64,000 nucleotides of DNA from Ectobacillus polymachus (GTDB lineage Bacteria; Bacillota; Bacilli; Bacillales; Bacillaceae_G), in contig NZ_JBLREB010000001.1 in the NCBI RefSeq assembly GCF_048159605.1, positions 1,736,001-1,800,000 of the forward strand. The letters run 5' to 3'. The notes below the pieces were generated by a model. That model was not told the origin of the DNA and made no database searches. It worked only from the letters and a program-made list of their open reading frames with translations. Of this stretch, positions 1 through 8,160 are shown piece by piece. The translations under genes were made by a program, and so were the position numbers. How positions within the stretch are numbered: position 1 is the first letter of the stretch; each line of letters opens with the position of its first letter.

Positions 1-892
1 AATATCGTTCACTACTATCTGGAAAAATCGTAACGATGTTTGTTCCTGGCTTCGCGCTCTCTGCTTCTCGTAAGCTAGCATGGAAGGCTGCACCTGAAGA
101 ACTACCAACGAGCAATCCCTCAAGTTTTGCAAGTTCCTTCACGCGATGGAAGGCATCGTGATCTGAAACTGTATGAATGCTATGGAAGTAATTCGTATTC
201 ATGAAAGGAGGGAGAAACTCCATTCCAATTCCTTCTGTCTCGTGTGATCCCGATTCTCCGCCGTTTAAGATTGAACCAACTGGTTCTACGATTGCACATT
301 TTAAATTAGGATTTTGTTTCTGAAGGTAGGTGGCTGTTCCCATAAATGTCCCGCCAGTACCAGCACCTGCAACAAATATATCAACCCTCCCGTCAAGCTC
401 AGTCCAAATTTCAGGTCCTATTGTTTTAAAATAGGTTTCAGGGTTTGCACTGTTTGCAAATTGCTGCGGACAATACGAATTTGGGAGTTCTTGCAGCAGT
501 CCTTTGGCTTTTGCAATAGCACCTGTCATCCCTTCCTCGGTCGGTGTATTGATAACAGTAGCACCAAGTGCCCGCATAAGCTCTTGTTTTTCTATACTAA
601 ACTTTTCTGGTACACATACGATTACATGTATATCATATTGAATCGCCGCCAATGCTAGTCCGATTCCAGTATTCCCTGCAGTTGGTTCTATAATTGTGCC
701 ACCATGCTTGACAAGCCCTTTCTCTAGTGCCACCTCTATCATATGCTTCCCTAGACGGTCTTTAATGCTTCCGCCTGGATTAAAATACTCTAACTTAGCA
801 AATATTCGTACATCTTTTGGTAACGAAAACCGCGTAATTTCCACGAGCGGTGTATTCCCAATCAACTCATGTACCCCGCGAAACGTGTTCAT
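1..892 (-). CDS. mccA: O-acetylserine-dependent cystathionine beta-synthase MccA (partial, C-terminus outside window)
   Basis: A PLP enzyme of the cysteine synthase fold. In Bacillus, MccA condenses homocysteine with O-acetylserine to cystathionine for methionine-to-cysteine conversion. About 297 residues are visible and the reading frame runs off the window start. The PLP lysine lies in GGSIKDRLG (about residue 44), followed by PTAGNTGIGLA and the phosphate-binding loop GAGTGGTFMG. The ATG at 890-892 is preceded by GAGGAGGAAT. It lies downstream of mtnN and yrrT, as in the B. subtilis yrrT-mtnN-mccA-mccB operon. That context favours MccA over the general cysteine synthase CysK, which has the same fold. 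Confidence 0.9.
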   Translation of the reverse strand, partial: MNTFRGVHELIGNTPLVEITRFSLPKDVRIFAKLEYFNPGGSIKDRLGKHMIEVALEKGLVKHGGTIIEPTAGNTGIGLALAAIQYDIHVIVCVPEKFSIEKQELMRALGATVINTPTEEGMTGAIAKAKGLLQELPNSYCPQQFANSANPETYFKTIGPEIWTELDGRVDIFVAGAGTGGTFMGTATYLQKQNPNLKCAIVEPVGSILNGGESGSHETEGIGMEFLPPFMNTNYFHSIHTVSDHDAFHRVKELAKLEGLLVGSSSGAAFHASLREAESAKPGTNIVTIFPDSSERY

Positions 893-923
893 ATGAGTAA
901 TTCCTCCTCATTAAAACATAACT

Positions 924-957
924 CTCCAAAGTAAGAGGTTCAATCCTTACTTTGGAG
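924..957 (-). other. intercistronic hairpin between mtnN and mccA
   Basis: Perfect 12-bp inverted repeat (CTCCAAAGTAAG, 10-nt loop, CTTACTTTGGAG). It lies between the mtnN stop and the mccA ribosome-binding site and has only a weak U-tract (GAGTTATGTTTT). It could be a leaky terminator or an mRNA processing or stability element giving different levels of mtnN and mccA. Function is inferred. Confidence 0.6.
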
Positions 958-1008
958 CTGCTCCGAAAAATAACTTAATCGAAGATCGTACAAGTTTCGA
1001 ATTGATTA

Positions 1009-1704
1009 TTATTTTAATTCTTTCAACATATTTTCAATAAAGGTAGTCGAATGTAGCGCTGCCTGATCTAAAAATTGATCAAATGAAACATTAGATTCCT
1101 TTCCTGCGATATCAGACAGGGCACGAATAATTACAAACGGTACATTATATTGATAACATACTTGTGCAACAGCAGCCGCTTCCATTTCCACTGCGTATAA
1201 ATCCTTAAATTTACTACGAATAAACGCAACGCGTTCACTATCATTCATAAAGGAATCTCCAGTTGCAATAGTACCTTTTGCAACCTGTACTCCTTCTACA
1301 TTTTTCATACAAGTTTCTGCTAATGCCACAAGCTCTGCATCTGCTTCAAATGCTGCAGGCATGCCAGGCACTTGGCCGTATTCATAATTAAATATGGTAA
1401 CATCCACATCGTGATGACGTACATCTGTTGATATCACAACATCACCTACATTTAAAGATTGATGAAATCCACCTGCTGAACCTGTATTAATGACTTTATC
1501 AGGTTGATAACGTTCAAGCAAAATGGTAGTAGCCATAGCAGCATTTACTTTTCCAATGCCTGACTTTAACAAAATGACTTCGTGACCAGCATAGTCTCCT
1601 TTCGTAAATTCAGAACCAGCTACAATTTCCATTGTCTTATTCTCAAGCTTATCACGTAAAATGCGTACTTCTTCTTCCATTGCACCAATAACTGCGATTT
1701 TCAA
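1009..1704 (-). CDS. mtnN: 5'-methylthioadenosine/S-adenosylhomocysteine nucleosidase
   Basis: Cleaves adenine from S-adenosylhomocysteine and methylthioadenosine, giving S-ribosylhomocysteine for the cysteine branch of methyl recycling. The 231-residue length is normal. Visible landmarks are the N-terminal IGAMEEEV with the catalytic glutamate, GSAGG, the substrate-site VEMEAAAVAQV, and RALSDIAG carrying the general-acid aspartate. The start codon is TTG (1702-1704), preceded by GGAAGAGGGAT. It sits 16 nt downstream of yrrT and upstream of mccA, so the three form a transsulfuration operon. Family assignment is secure. Confidence 0.96.
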   Translation of the reverse strand: MKIAVIGAMEEEVRILRDKLENKTMEIVAGSEFTKGDYAGHEVILLKSGIGKVNAAMATTILLERYQPDKVINTGSAGGFHQSLNVGDVVISTDVRHHDVDVTIFNYEYGQVPGMPAAFEADAELVALAETCMKNVEGVQVAKGTIATGDSFMNDSERVAFIRSKFKDLYAVEMEAAAVAQVCYQYNVPFVIIRALSDIAGKESNVSFDQFLDQAALHSTTFIENMLKELK

Positions 1705-1720
1705 ATGGTATCCCTCTTCC

Positions 1721-2359
1721 TTAATTCTTTATCGCCTCCACAATCCATACAAAATGATTTTGCCTAGAAAACGATACACGAAAGCCGTTATCTTCAAGGA
1801 TCGACTGTATGATTGGGATTAGCGTATAATATTCAGTCTGTAAATCGTTTGCTAATTGATGAAAGTTACGATTGACTGCTTCTTGAATTGTTTGATCAAA
1901 AGCTTCCTGATTCGTAAACATCGTATCAGCAAACACTATTTTACCATTTGGTTTAAGGATCTGACTATATTTCTTAATAGCAATACGCTTTTCTTCGTCA
2001 GTTAAATGGTGAAATGCATACGTACTAACGATTGTATCGATAGAATGTACAGTTTCAAATTGTAAAAAGTCTCCTTCTATAACAACCGCTTGCTTAGGCA
2101 GTTTCTGCTTTGCAAGTAGCCGCATTTCCCGAGAAGGTTCTATTCCTAGCACTTTAAATCCAGCATCGAGAAATTTCTTTGTTAGATTCCCTGTACCAAC
2201 TCCAAACTCTAAAATGGATCCGAATGATTTTTCTACTACACATTGCAATATATGATCATAGTTTAGAAATACATCTCTATACTCATCGTTTTCCCCAGCA
2301 ATAAAGGTATCATACGATTGTGCCCATTCATCAAAAAGATGATTAAATTCCGTCCCCAT
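1721..2359 (-). CDS. yrrT: YrrT family SAM-dependent methyltransferase
   Basis: Class I methyltransferase of 212 residues with motif I ILEFGVGTGNL (about residues 56-66) and post-I GIEPS. B. subtilis YrrT heads the mtnN-mccA-mccB operon and is annotated as a putative AdoMet-dependent methyltransferase; its substrate is not known to me. The frame extends further upstream, but I choose the ATG at 2357-2359 (MGTEF) because AAAGGTGA precedes it and the upstream residues do not fit the family. A strong promoter ends about 30 nt upstream. Confidence 0.9.
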   Translation of the reverse strand: MGTEFNHLFDEWAQSYDTFIAGENDEYRDVFLNYDHILQCVVEKSFGSILEFGVGTGNLTKKFLDAGFKVLGIEPSREMRLLAKQKLPKQAVVIEGDFLQFETVHSIDTIVSTYAFHHLTDEEKRIAIKKYSQILKPNGKIVFADTMFTNQEAFDQTIQEAVNRNFHQLANDLQTEYYTLIPIIQSILEDNGFRVSFSRQNHFVWIVEAIKN

Positions 2360-2392
2360 ACAATTCACCTTTTTCTTATCGGATTTATCAGT

Positions 2393-2421
2393 ATAATATG
2401 CCTGATTTCCAATAAAGTCAA
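2393..2421 (-). promoter_or_regulatory. promoter of yrrT-mtnN-mccA operon
   Basis: TTGACT (-35, 2416-2421), 17-bp spacer, TATTAT (-10, 2393-2398) on the minus strand: a good SigA promoter ending about 33 nt before the yrrT ATG. In B. subtilis this promoter is repressed by CymR. An AT-rich GATAAATCCGATAAG just downstream could be the operator, but I cannot confirm it against a CymR motif. Confidence 0.7.
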
Positions 2422-2503
2422 CAAAAATCATTGTAAAGATAGAATTTGCAAACGTTATTTGATACACTAATAAGCAAAGATTGGAAGAGGAAGAAGGATA
2501 ATA

Positions 2504-2725
2504 ATGGGATTTTCTTTTGAAATGATTGAAGATAAAATTGAATGCTTTGAGGCAACTGATTTAACTACTTTAGAAAAGAAAATAAACGAACAAATTGAAA
2601 ACAATCGTGCGCTACTATTAGAAGTTCATCATGTATCTCATCAAATGTGCATAGAAGCTGAGAGTAAGCGACTCTATTACAGTGCTATTGTGCATTTTAA
2701 ATTAAGAAAGAAGAGTGTTCTGTAA
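2504..2725 (+). CDS. yrzA: YrzA-like DUF2536 protein
   Basis: Small soluble protein of 73 residues of the DUF2536/YrzA family, found at this position (divergent from yrrT) in Bacillus. The pattern LEKKINEQIENNRALLLEVHHVSHQ matches the family as I remember it; function is unknown. AAGGATAATA precedes the ATG. A possible promoter is TTGCAA (2446-2451), 16 bp, TAATAA (2468-2473), overlapping the divergent yrrT promoter region. Its TAA falls in the loop of the downstream terminator. Confidence 0.8.
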   Translation: MGFSFEMIEDKIECFEATDLTTLEKKINEQIENNRALLLEVHHVSHQMCIEAESKRLYYSAIVHFKLRKKSVL

Positions 2726-2747
2726 AGAACACTCTTCTTTCTTAATT
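2700..2747. terminator. bidirectional terminator between yrzA and yrrS
   Basis: Perfect 21-bp stem (2700-2720 with 2727-2747) and a 6-nt loop TGTAAA containing the yrzA stop codon. A/T-rich arms give U-tracts on either strand, so it can end both yrzA and the convergent yrrS transcript. Confidence 0.9.
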
Positions 2748-2751
2748 AAGC

Positions 2752-3342
2752 CTATTTAAGTTGTTGCACTAATGTTGGCTTCCAGCCTTGTTTTTCAACC
2801 CATTCAATGGACACTTTATATTGTTGTTTTGTATCCTTTGTTTTAACGGTTCCAATTGCTTTATTCTCTCCATTATTACCGATAAATATGATTGTTAAAT
2901 TATCGCTTGGAATTTTCAATGCATAGGAAATTGTTTGAACCATTTCCTTCCAATCATCAGAAGAAGTATCGAACTTTGTCGTGTGCGGTTCAGTTTGTGA
3001 AGTTCCTATCGGCTTCCATGAAGGATTCGTATAAGCTTCAGCTACCTTCGAATCATTTTCCTGAACAACTACTTTTTTATCTTCAACAGGCGGCGGTGCA
3101 CTATCTGTTTTGTTCCCATTATTTTCCGCGTTAGAATTAGAAGAGCTGCCTGTATTCTTAGCTGCGTCTCCTTTATTTTGATTAACAACTGTGCTCTGTA
3201 CCGTTTTTTTAGGAGCTGTAAACAGCTGATATGCAACTGTAACAGCAGCAAGAAAGACGATTCCGATGAGTATATTCATAAATAATCTTCGGCGTTTATG
3301 CTTTCTTTTTTGCAGTCTTGAATCGTCTAGAGCTTGAGTCAT
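2752..3342 (-). CDS. yrrS: YrrS-like DUF1510 membrane-anchored protein
   Basis: Protein of 196 residues with a basic N-terminus (KRKHKRRR), one transmembrane segment (about residues 22-40), an Asn/Gly/Ser/Lys-rich linker and a C-terminal globular part with TNPSWKPIGTSQTEPHTTKFD typical of DUF1510/YrrS. It is predicted to be anchored facing outward. In B. subtilis yrrS precedes the penicillin-binding protein gene pbpI (yrrR), suggesting an envelope role. No pbpI lies here: greA is the next gene upstream. Start ATG at 3340-3342 follows GGAGGG; in-frame codons further upstream lack a ribosome-binding site. Confidence 0.85.
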   Translation of the reverse strand: MTQALDDSRLQKRKHKRRRLFMNILIGIVFLAAVTVAYQLFTAPKKTVQSTVVNQNKGDAAKNTGSSSNSNAENNGNKTDSAPPPVEDKKVVVQENDSKVAEAYTNPSWKPIGTSQTEPHTTKFDTSSDDWKEMVQTISYALKIPSDNLTIIFIGNNGENKAIGTVKTKDTKQQYKVSIEWVEKQGWKPTLVQQLK

Positions 3343-3427
3343 ACTCTTACCCTCCATCCGTGTTATATTCGCATATTTCCTATTGTAGCACCAAATAGAT
3401 ATCACTTGAAGAAAATCATCGCTTTTA

Positions 3428-3455
3428 ACAATAAAAGAGAGAGGGACAATGTCAA
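3428..3455 (-). promoter_or_regulatory. candidate yrrS promoter
   Basis: TTGACA (3450-3455), 16-bp spacer, TATTGT (3428-3433) on the minus strand, about 85 nt before yrrS and after the greA terminator. The -35 is perfect, the -10 modest. I see nothing else of note in the 3343-3519 gap. Confidence 0.45.
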
Positions 3456-3519
3456 CTTTTGAGTTAAACCTCCGTATTTTGCTTAAAATGATACGAGAGG
3501 AAATGTACCCATACATAAG

Positions 3520-3555
3520 AAAAGGGACTGATTTTATAAAAAATCAGTCCCTTTT
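3520..3555 (-). terminator. terminator downstream of greA
   Basis: A 16-bp perfect stem (AAAAGGGACTGATTTT) with a 4-nt loop and T-rich arms. It is placed 90 nt after the greA stop and before the yrrS promoter, and its symmetry would also allow action on the plus strand. Confidence 0.85.
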
Positions 3556-3644
3556 CAGTGCTGTCTCATTTTTCTCTGTTTTTATTAAAAAAAACCTTTG
3601 AAACAGCTCAAATTCAATCGTATTCGGGTCTTAGCCACTTTTCT

Positions 3645-4121
3645 TTATTTCACAGACAAGATTTTTACTTTCATATCTCCGCCTGGTGTCGGTACAATTA
3701 CTTCGTCTCCTATTTGCTTTCCTAATAAGTTTTTAGCAATTGGAGAGTCGTTAGAAATTTTTCCTTCGAAAGGATCTGCCTCTGCGCTACCAACAATTGT
3801 ATATGTCTCTTCTTCTCCATCTGGTAATTCCATGAATGTAACAGATTTACCAAGGGAAACAATGTCGGAACTTTCAGAGTTTTCTGTAATAATAACCGCA
3901 TTGCGGATCATATTTTCAATTTGTGTTACACGTCCTTCTACGAAAGCTTGTTCGTCTTTCGCTGCATCATACTCAGAGTTTTCAGAAAGGTCTCCGAAGC
4001 TACGTGCAATTTTAATACGCTCTACTACTTCTTTACGTCTTTCTGTTTTTAAGTATTCTAATTCTTGTTCAAGCTTTTCTTTCCCAGCTTGTGTCATTGG
4101 ATATGTCTTTTCAGTTGCCAT
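3645..4121 (-). CDS. greA: transcription elongation factor GreA
   Basis: Binds the secondary channel of RNA polymerase and stimulates cleavage of backtracked transcripts. The 158 residues comprise an N-terminal coiled coil with the family signature ARSFGDLSENSEYDAAKDEQ (acidic tip) and a C-terminal FKBP-like domain (GSAEADPFEGKISNDSPIAKNLLGK). I take the ATG at 4119-4121 (MATEKTYP) with GGAGTGG 8 nt upstream; a GTG three codons earlier overlaps that ribosome-binding site. Gene order udk-greA is typical of Bacillus. Confidence 0.97.
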   Translation of the reverse strand: MATEKTYPMTQAGKEKLEQELEYLKTERRKEVVERIKIARSFGDLSENSEYDAAKDEQAFVEGRVTQIENMIRNAVIITENSESSDIVSLGKSVTFMELPDGEEETYTIVGSAEADPFEGKISNDSPIAKNLLGKQIGDEVIVPTPGGDMKVKILSVK

Positions 4122-4267
4122 AATGTCCACTCCTTTTTCTATCTACTACCTATTGGTACCGTCTATACAAATATGGCCCCACCCATCACTGGGTGAGGTT
4201 ATATGTTCCAATGTATTCGGTATAAACAGGAAAAAAACCTCCTGTAAAGGCATCTTTTTCTATGCTA

Positions 4268-4906
4268 TTACAAAATTGTTTTTTCTTCAAGAATAGTTCC
4301 AACTTTTGTTACCATTAAATCGATTGCTACGTGATTTTGTCCACCTTCAGGAATAATAATATCAGCATAACGCTTAGAAGGTTCAATAAATTGATTATGC
4401 ATAGGTCGAACGACCGATACATACTGCTCTATCACAGAGTCAAGTGTTCGACCGCGTTCATTGATATCACGCTGCATTCTACGCAAAATTCGCAAATCCG
4501 CATCCGTATCAACAAATATCTTAATATCCATCAAATCGCGAAGACGTTCATCTTCGAAAATCAAAATGCCTTCTAATATGATAACATCCTTTGGTTCTAA
4601 ATGGATGGTATCTTTAGAACGTGTATGCATTTTATAATTATACAACGGTTTCTCAATCGGTTCGTAGTTGAGTAATTGATTTATTTGTTGAATTAATAGA
4701 TCATTATCAAAGGCAAGAGGATGATCATAATTCGTTTGCAATCGTTCTTCAAATGGAATATCATCTTGATTTTTATAATAATAATCTTGTTCTAGTACTA
4801 AAATAGAATGACCATGGAAATGATCAAAAATTGCTTTCGTTACACTCGTTTTTCCTGAACCGGAACCTCCTGCAATTCCAATCACAACGGGCTTTTGCTT
4901 CCCCAT
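4268..4906 (-). CDS. udk: uridine kinase
   Basis: Phosphorylates uridine and cytidine to UMP and CMP in pyrimidine salvage. The 212-residue P-loop kinase shows GGSGSGKTSVT (Walker A, about residues 14-24), DHPLAFDNDLL, YNYKMHTRS and the IFVDTDADLRILRRMQRDINERGR substrate and lid region, with typical length. The ribosome-binding site is a weak GAGTGGT. It follows the trmR-trhP1-trhP2 operon by 101 nt. Two weak hairpins (CACCCA/TGGGTG and ACAGGA/TCCTGT) lie in the 146-nt gap before greA, neither a clear terminator. Confidence 0.96.
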   Translation of the reverse strand: MGKQKPVVIGIAGGSGSGKTSVTKAIFDHFHGHSILVLEQDYYYKNQDDIPFEERLQTNYDHPLAFDNDLLIQQINQLLNYEPIEKPLYNYKMHTRSKDTIHLEPKDVIILEGILIFEDERLRDLMDIKIFVDTDADLRILRRMQRDINERGRTLDSVIEQYVSVVRPMHNQFIEPSKRYADIIIPEGGQNHVAIDLMVTKVGTILEEKTIL

Positions 4907-5007
4907 CTATACTACCACTCTTTCTTAAAAGATACGAACATTCATGTAGAAGAGCATATCGGCTAGCTCCAGTCAATCTGACTAAGCAAGTCGATAAAAA
5001 CTATTCT

Positions 5008-6288
5008 TTATTGAAACATGTTTTTTCTCATCATGTCATATGGGTAAACTGGTTTGTTTACTTTTATTTTTACGATTTCCAAAGGGTGTCTTGCTGCATC
5101 TAGTTCGTTACCCTCTTCGTCCCAGATCGTCTCAATTTTTTGTGTAAAGTTTTCTATTTCCGGTCCAAAAAATTCTACTTCTTGGTTCGGCTTAAAGTGA
5201 TTGCGTTGTTGAATCGTTGCGATATTTGTTTCTGGATCATACGCTAATACAAGCCCGACAAAATCATAGGTTGTTTTTTTGCTATGTTCCCCAAACATTT
5301 GCTCTTGATAGCCAGGTACTCCTTCAAAAAACGCAGATGCTGTATCACGATTTGCACATTTGTCTAGCTCATCAATCCATTCTTGTTTAAAAACAAAATG
5401 ATCTGGATCCTCGCAATACGTATCAATTACGTTGCGATATACGCTTACAACTGTAGCAATATAGTGAATAGACTTCATCCGTCCTTCGATCTTTAAGCTA
5501 TCAATACCTGCTTCAATAATAGCAGGAATCGATTGCACAAGCGTTAAATCTTTAGGACTCATTGCAAAAGGCTCATCACCTTCCTCAAACAATTCCACTT
5601 CAGCTGCTTGTTTATCTTGAGACGTAGTTTGTATTAAATCGTAGTTCCAACGACAGGACTGACAGCATCCCCCACGGTTTGAATCACGTGCTGTCATATG
5701 ATTACTTAGTGTGCATCTTCCTGAATAAGCTATGCACATTGCCCCGTGAATAAACGTTTCTATTTCGATATCCACTTTTTCTTTTATTTCTTTAATTTCT
5801 TCATAGCCCGTTTCCCGTGCAAGAACGAGACGATCCAATCCTTCTTCTTTCCAATATTGTGCAGCCTTCCAATTTGTAAGTGATTGCTGTGTACTTAAAT
5901 GAATTTCAAGTGAAGGAGCTACTCGTTTACATGTCTCAATAATAAACGGATCCGCTACAATAATTCCTGCTACTCCAGCATTCTCAATGGCTTGTAAGTA
6001 TTCTTCTAGACCGTCCATATTTTCATTGTGAGCAAATATGTTGGTTGTTACATAAATTCTAGCACCATATTGTTTTGCAAATGCTACGCCTTCTGCCATT
6101 TCTTCAATTGTAAAATTGTCAGCATTGGAACGTAGACCAAACTCTTGTCCACCGATAAACACGGCGTCCGCGCCGTAGCGAACAGCAATCTTTAGTTTCT
6201 CTAAATTGCCTGCAGGTGCCAACAGTTCAGGTTTTTTCACTATAGTACGTTTTCCATCAACAATTTGTGAAATTTCCTTAACAGTCAT
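5008..6288 (-). CDS. trhP2: peptidase U32 family tRNA 5-hydroxyuridine synthesis protein TrhP2 (YrrO)
   Basis: Peptidase U32 family protein of 426 residues. B. subtilis YrrN/YrrO act in prephenate-dependent hydroxylation of wobble U34 of tRNA to 5-hydroxyuridine. Visible signature: ETFIHGAMCIAYSGRCTLSNHM followed by a cysteine set (GGCCQSCRW, then KCANRD further on) expected to hold an iron-sulfur cluster. The KIEGRMKS motif and a C-terminal beta-barrel domain complete the longer family form. ATG follows GGAGGTACTAGG. It lies 17 nt downstream of trhP1 in one operon. Named from family and context; substrate inferred. Confidence 0.88.
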   Translation of the reverse strand: MTVKEISQIVDGKRTIVKKPELLAPAGNLEKLKIAVRYGADAVFIGGQEFGLRSNADNFTIEEMAEGVAFAKQYGARIYVTTNIFAHNENMDGLEEYLQAIENAGVAGIIVADPFIIETCKRVAPSLEIHLSTQQSLTNWKAAQYWKEEGLDRLVLARETGYEEIKEIKEKVDIEIETFIHGAMCIAYSGRCTLSNHMTARDSNRGGCCQSCRWNYDLIQTTSQDKQAAEVELFEEGDEPFAMSPKDLTLVQSIPAIIEAGIDSLKIEGRMKSIHYIATVVSVYRNVIDTYCEDPDHFVFKQEWIDELDKCANRDTASAFFEGVPGYQEQMFGEHSKKTTYDFVGLVLAYDPETNIATIQQRNHFKPNQEVEFFGPEIENFTQKIETIWDEEGNELDAARHPLEIVKIKVNKPVYPYDMMRKNMFQ

Positions 6289-6305
6289 CCTAGTACCTCC
6301 TTTTT

Positions 6306-7235
6306 TTAGTATACAGTTTCTTTATAGAAAAACCCGGTATCTAACGGCCGATTAACCGGCTGCATCATTTCTATTTCTTTGTAAAGCTTATCTTTCACTT
6401 GATCGTACCCTTCACGATCGTCTACACAAAGATCGATGGCTTTCCGGTATTTTTTCGTTACCTCAATTAGGTACGCAGAATCTTTTAGCACTCCATCAAT
6501 CTTAAAAGAGTCGATTTGTGCATCAATCAATGTCTCTAATTCATCTATAATGCAAATATCCTTTGGGCTCATGATATGTGTACCGTTTCGGTCTTCAAAA
6601 ACAGGATATTTATTATTACGCTCTTTATCATATAAAAACATATGTTTTTCATATTTTTTCTTTTCAATTTCCAAATTTCTACCTTGATATTCAAAATAAT
6701 TTCCTATCAATGAGCGCTTAGATTGAAACATACAAGTCATTCCGTGTACCTGTACTTCAATTTCTACTTCTGCATGTTCTTTTATTTCTTCAATGGCTTC
6801 AAAGCTTAATTCTCTTGCAAGAACAGATCGTTTAGCACCTTTACGTCCCCAATAATTACATGTGAACCAGTTCGTTGCCGTCGTTTCGGTATTCCAATGA
6901 AGCTTCATATCCGGTGCGATTTCCTTCGCTGTCATCAAAACAGCTGCATCACCAAAAACGATTGCATCTACATGGACATCTTTCAAAAACGTTATATAGT
7001 CTGCCAATGATTCTACACTTTCATTATGAAAGATAGCATTCATTGCTACATATATTTTTTTGTTATATTGATGTGCGATCTCAGTAGATTTCTTCACATC
7101 CTCACGTGAAAATTCACCTGCTAGCCGAAGACCATACTTTTGTTCACCAATAATCATGGCATCCGCCCCTGCCTTAGCAAGCGGTTCAATATCACTAACG
7201 CTTGTTGGCGTAACGAGTAATTCTGGTTTCTTCAT
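6306..7235 (-). CDS. trhP1: peptidase U32 family tRNA 5-hydroxyuridine synthesis protein TrhP1 (YrrN)
   Basis: Shorter U32 paralog of 309 residues, paired with YrrO in Bacillus. It keeps the VQVHGMTCMFQSKRSLIGNYF signature and an SFKIDGVLKD version of the KIEGRMK motif. It lacks the CCxxC cluster and the C-terminal domain of its partner, so it may work as a non-catalytic or complementary subunit (inference). The ATG directly abuts the trmR TAA with no gap, and its ribosome-binding site GAGGTGAC lies inside trmR, pointing to translational coupling. Confidence 0.87.
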   Translation of the reverse strand: MKKPELLVTPTSVSDIEPLAKAGADAMIIGEQKYGLRLAGEFSREDVKKSTEIAHQYNKKIYVAMNAIFHNESVESLADYITFLKDVHVDAIVFGDAAVLMTAKEIAPDMKLHWNTETTATNWFTCNYWGRKGAKRSVLARELSFEAIEEIKEHAEVEIEVQVHGMTCMFQSKRSLIGNYFEYQGRNLEIEKKKYEKHMFLYDKERNNKYPVFEDRNGTHIMSPKDICIIDELETLIDAQIDSFKIDGVLKDSAYLIEVTKKYRKAIDLCVDDREGYDQVKDKLYKEIEMMQPVNRPLDTGFFYKETVY

Positions 7236-7877
7236 TTATGCGTCACCTCTTTTTTTACTTACTGCTACTCCATCACCAATCGGAAAAATAGTAGTATCAT
7301 ATCCAATATGTGCCATTAACCATTCATTATAGTTCTTTATCTTCTTAACTAAACTACGTAATCGTTTCTTTTCAATATTTTCTTCTACGACTAGACCATG
7401 AAACAGAACATTATCTGTAATAATGACACCCCCTTCATTTAAAAGAGGCTCATATAATTCAAAAAAGCGTTGATATTGTCCTTTCGCTGCATCGATAAAA
7501 ATAACATCAAAGGTGCCGTGTTCTTTAACTTGTGGAAACTGTTCAAGAGCATCTCCAAAAATAAGAGAGATACGATCTTCCATGCCAGTACGTTTTATAT
7601 TGCATACAGCTTCCTTGTATCGTTCCTCATCCCGTTCGATTGTTACTACGTTCGCATGACTACTTTTTGCCATTCGAATCGCAGAATACCCTATAGCCGC
7701 CCCAATTTCAAGAATCGACGTAGGTTCAATTAAGCGAAGTAGCTGCAGCATAAATTCCATTCCGAGCTTATCCATTATTGGAATATGATGTTCCAAAGCA
7801 TATTGTTCCATTTCTAAAGTAACCGGATCTTTATCTACGAAAGAAAGTAAGTATTCGTTCGTTGCATTCTGCTCCAT
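7236..7877 (-). CDS. trmR: tRNA 5-hydroxyuridine methyltransferase TrmR (YrrM)
   Basis: O-methyltransferase of the COMT-like family, 213 residues. B. subtilis TrmR methylates 5-hydroxyuridine to 5-methoxyuridine at tRNA position 34. Motif I is ILEIGAAIGYSAIRMA, metal and SAM residues are in DVIFIDAAKGQYQRFFE, and TDNVLFHG follows. ATG at 7875-7877 has GGAGG upstream. First gene of a three-gene operon whose products would act sequentially: TrhP1/TrhP2 hydroxylate, TrmR methylates. Assignment rests on family and operon structure. Confidence 0.9.
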   Translation of the reverse strand: MEQNATNEYLLSFVDKDPVTLEMEQYALEHHIPIMDKLGMEFMLQLLRLIEPTSILEIGAAIGYSAIRMAKSSHANVVTIERDEERYKEAVCNIKRTGMEDRISLIFGDALEQFPQVKEHGTFDVIFIDAAKGQYQRFFELYEPLLNEGGVIITDNVLFHGLVVEENIEKKRLRSLVKKIKNYNEWLMAHIGYDTTIFPIGDGVAVSKKRGDA

Positions 7878-7993
7878 CTTGTAGCCTCCTTCCCTAAAAA
7901 CCTGCAGGTGCCAATAAAATAAAACGAGCTATCGTTTTCAATCTATCAACATAAAGTGAATTTTTATCTAAGATGAGGTTTAGGATAAAAGAA

Positions 7994-8040
7994 GAGCGCC
8001 TCTAAGTGATTCTTGAAACTTCTCTCCCACTAGAGCGCCT
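7994..8040 (-). other. imperfect hairpin with U-tract upstream of trmR
   Basis: On the minus strand AGGCGCTCTAGTG pairs imperfectly with CACTTAGAGGCGCTC over a 19-nt loop and is followed by TTCTTTTATCC. It lies between the mltG terminator and trmR, so it may be an attenuator in a trmR leader, a second mltG terminator or the end of a short RNA. A possible -10 (TATAGT) is at 8057-8062 with no clear -35. I see no gene in 7878-8158. Confidence 0.5.
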
Positions 8041-8121
8041 GTTCTGCACAAGCCATACTATAACTTGCACATTACGTATTTAGTAATCCTTAGCCTTTTT
8101 AACCCGATATATTCTACCATA

Positions 8122-8160
8122 AAAAAGAAAGAGATGCGACAATTTTCATAGGCATCTCTT
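8122..8160 (-). terminator. mltG terminator
   Basis: AAGAGATGC (8152-8160), 14-nt loop and GCATCTCTT (8129-8137) on the minus strand, followed by TCTTTTTTATGG. The stem begins at the mltG stop codon. Confidence 0.9.

Noticed and set aside
314..896. Plus-strand reading frames inside mccA
   Set aside because: They are antisense shadows of a conserved gene without start signals.
4170..4250. Two hairpins between udk and greA as terminators
   Set aside because: Stems are short (CACCCA/TGGGTG, ACAGGA/TCCTGT) and lack U-tracts; not listed as separate features.
7951..7970. ATAAAGTGAATTTTTA as another bcr1 end
   Set aside because: It matches only the first ten bases and then diverges; too short to distinguish from chance.
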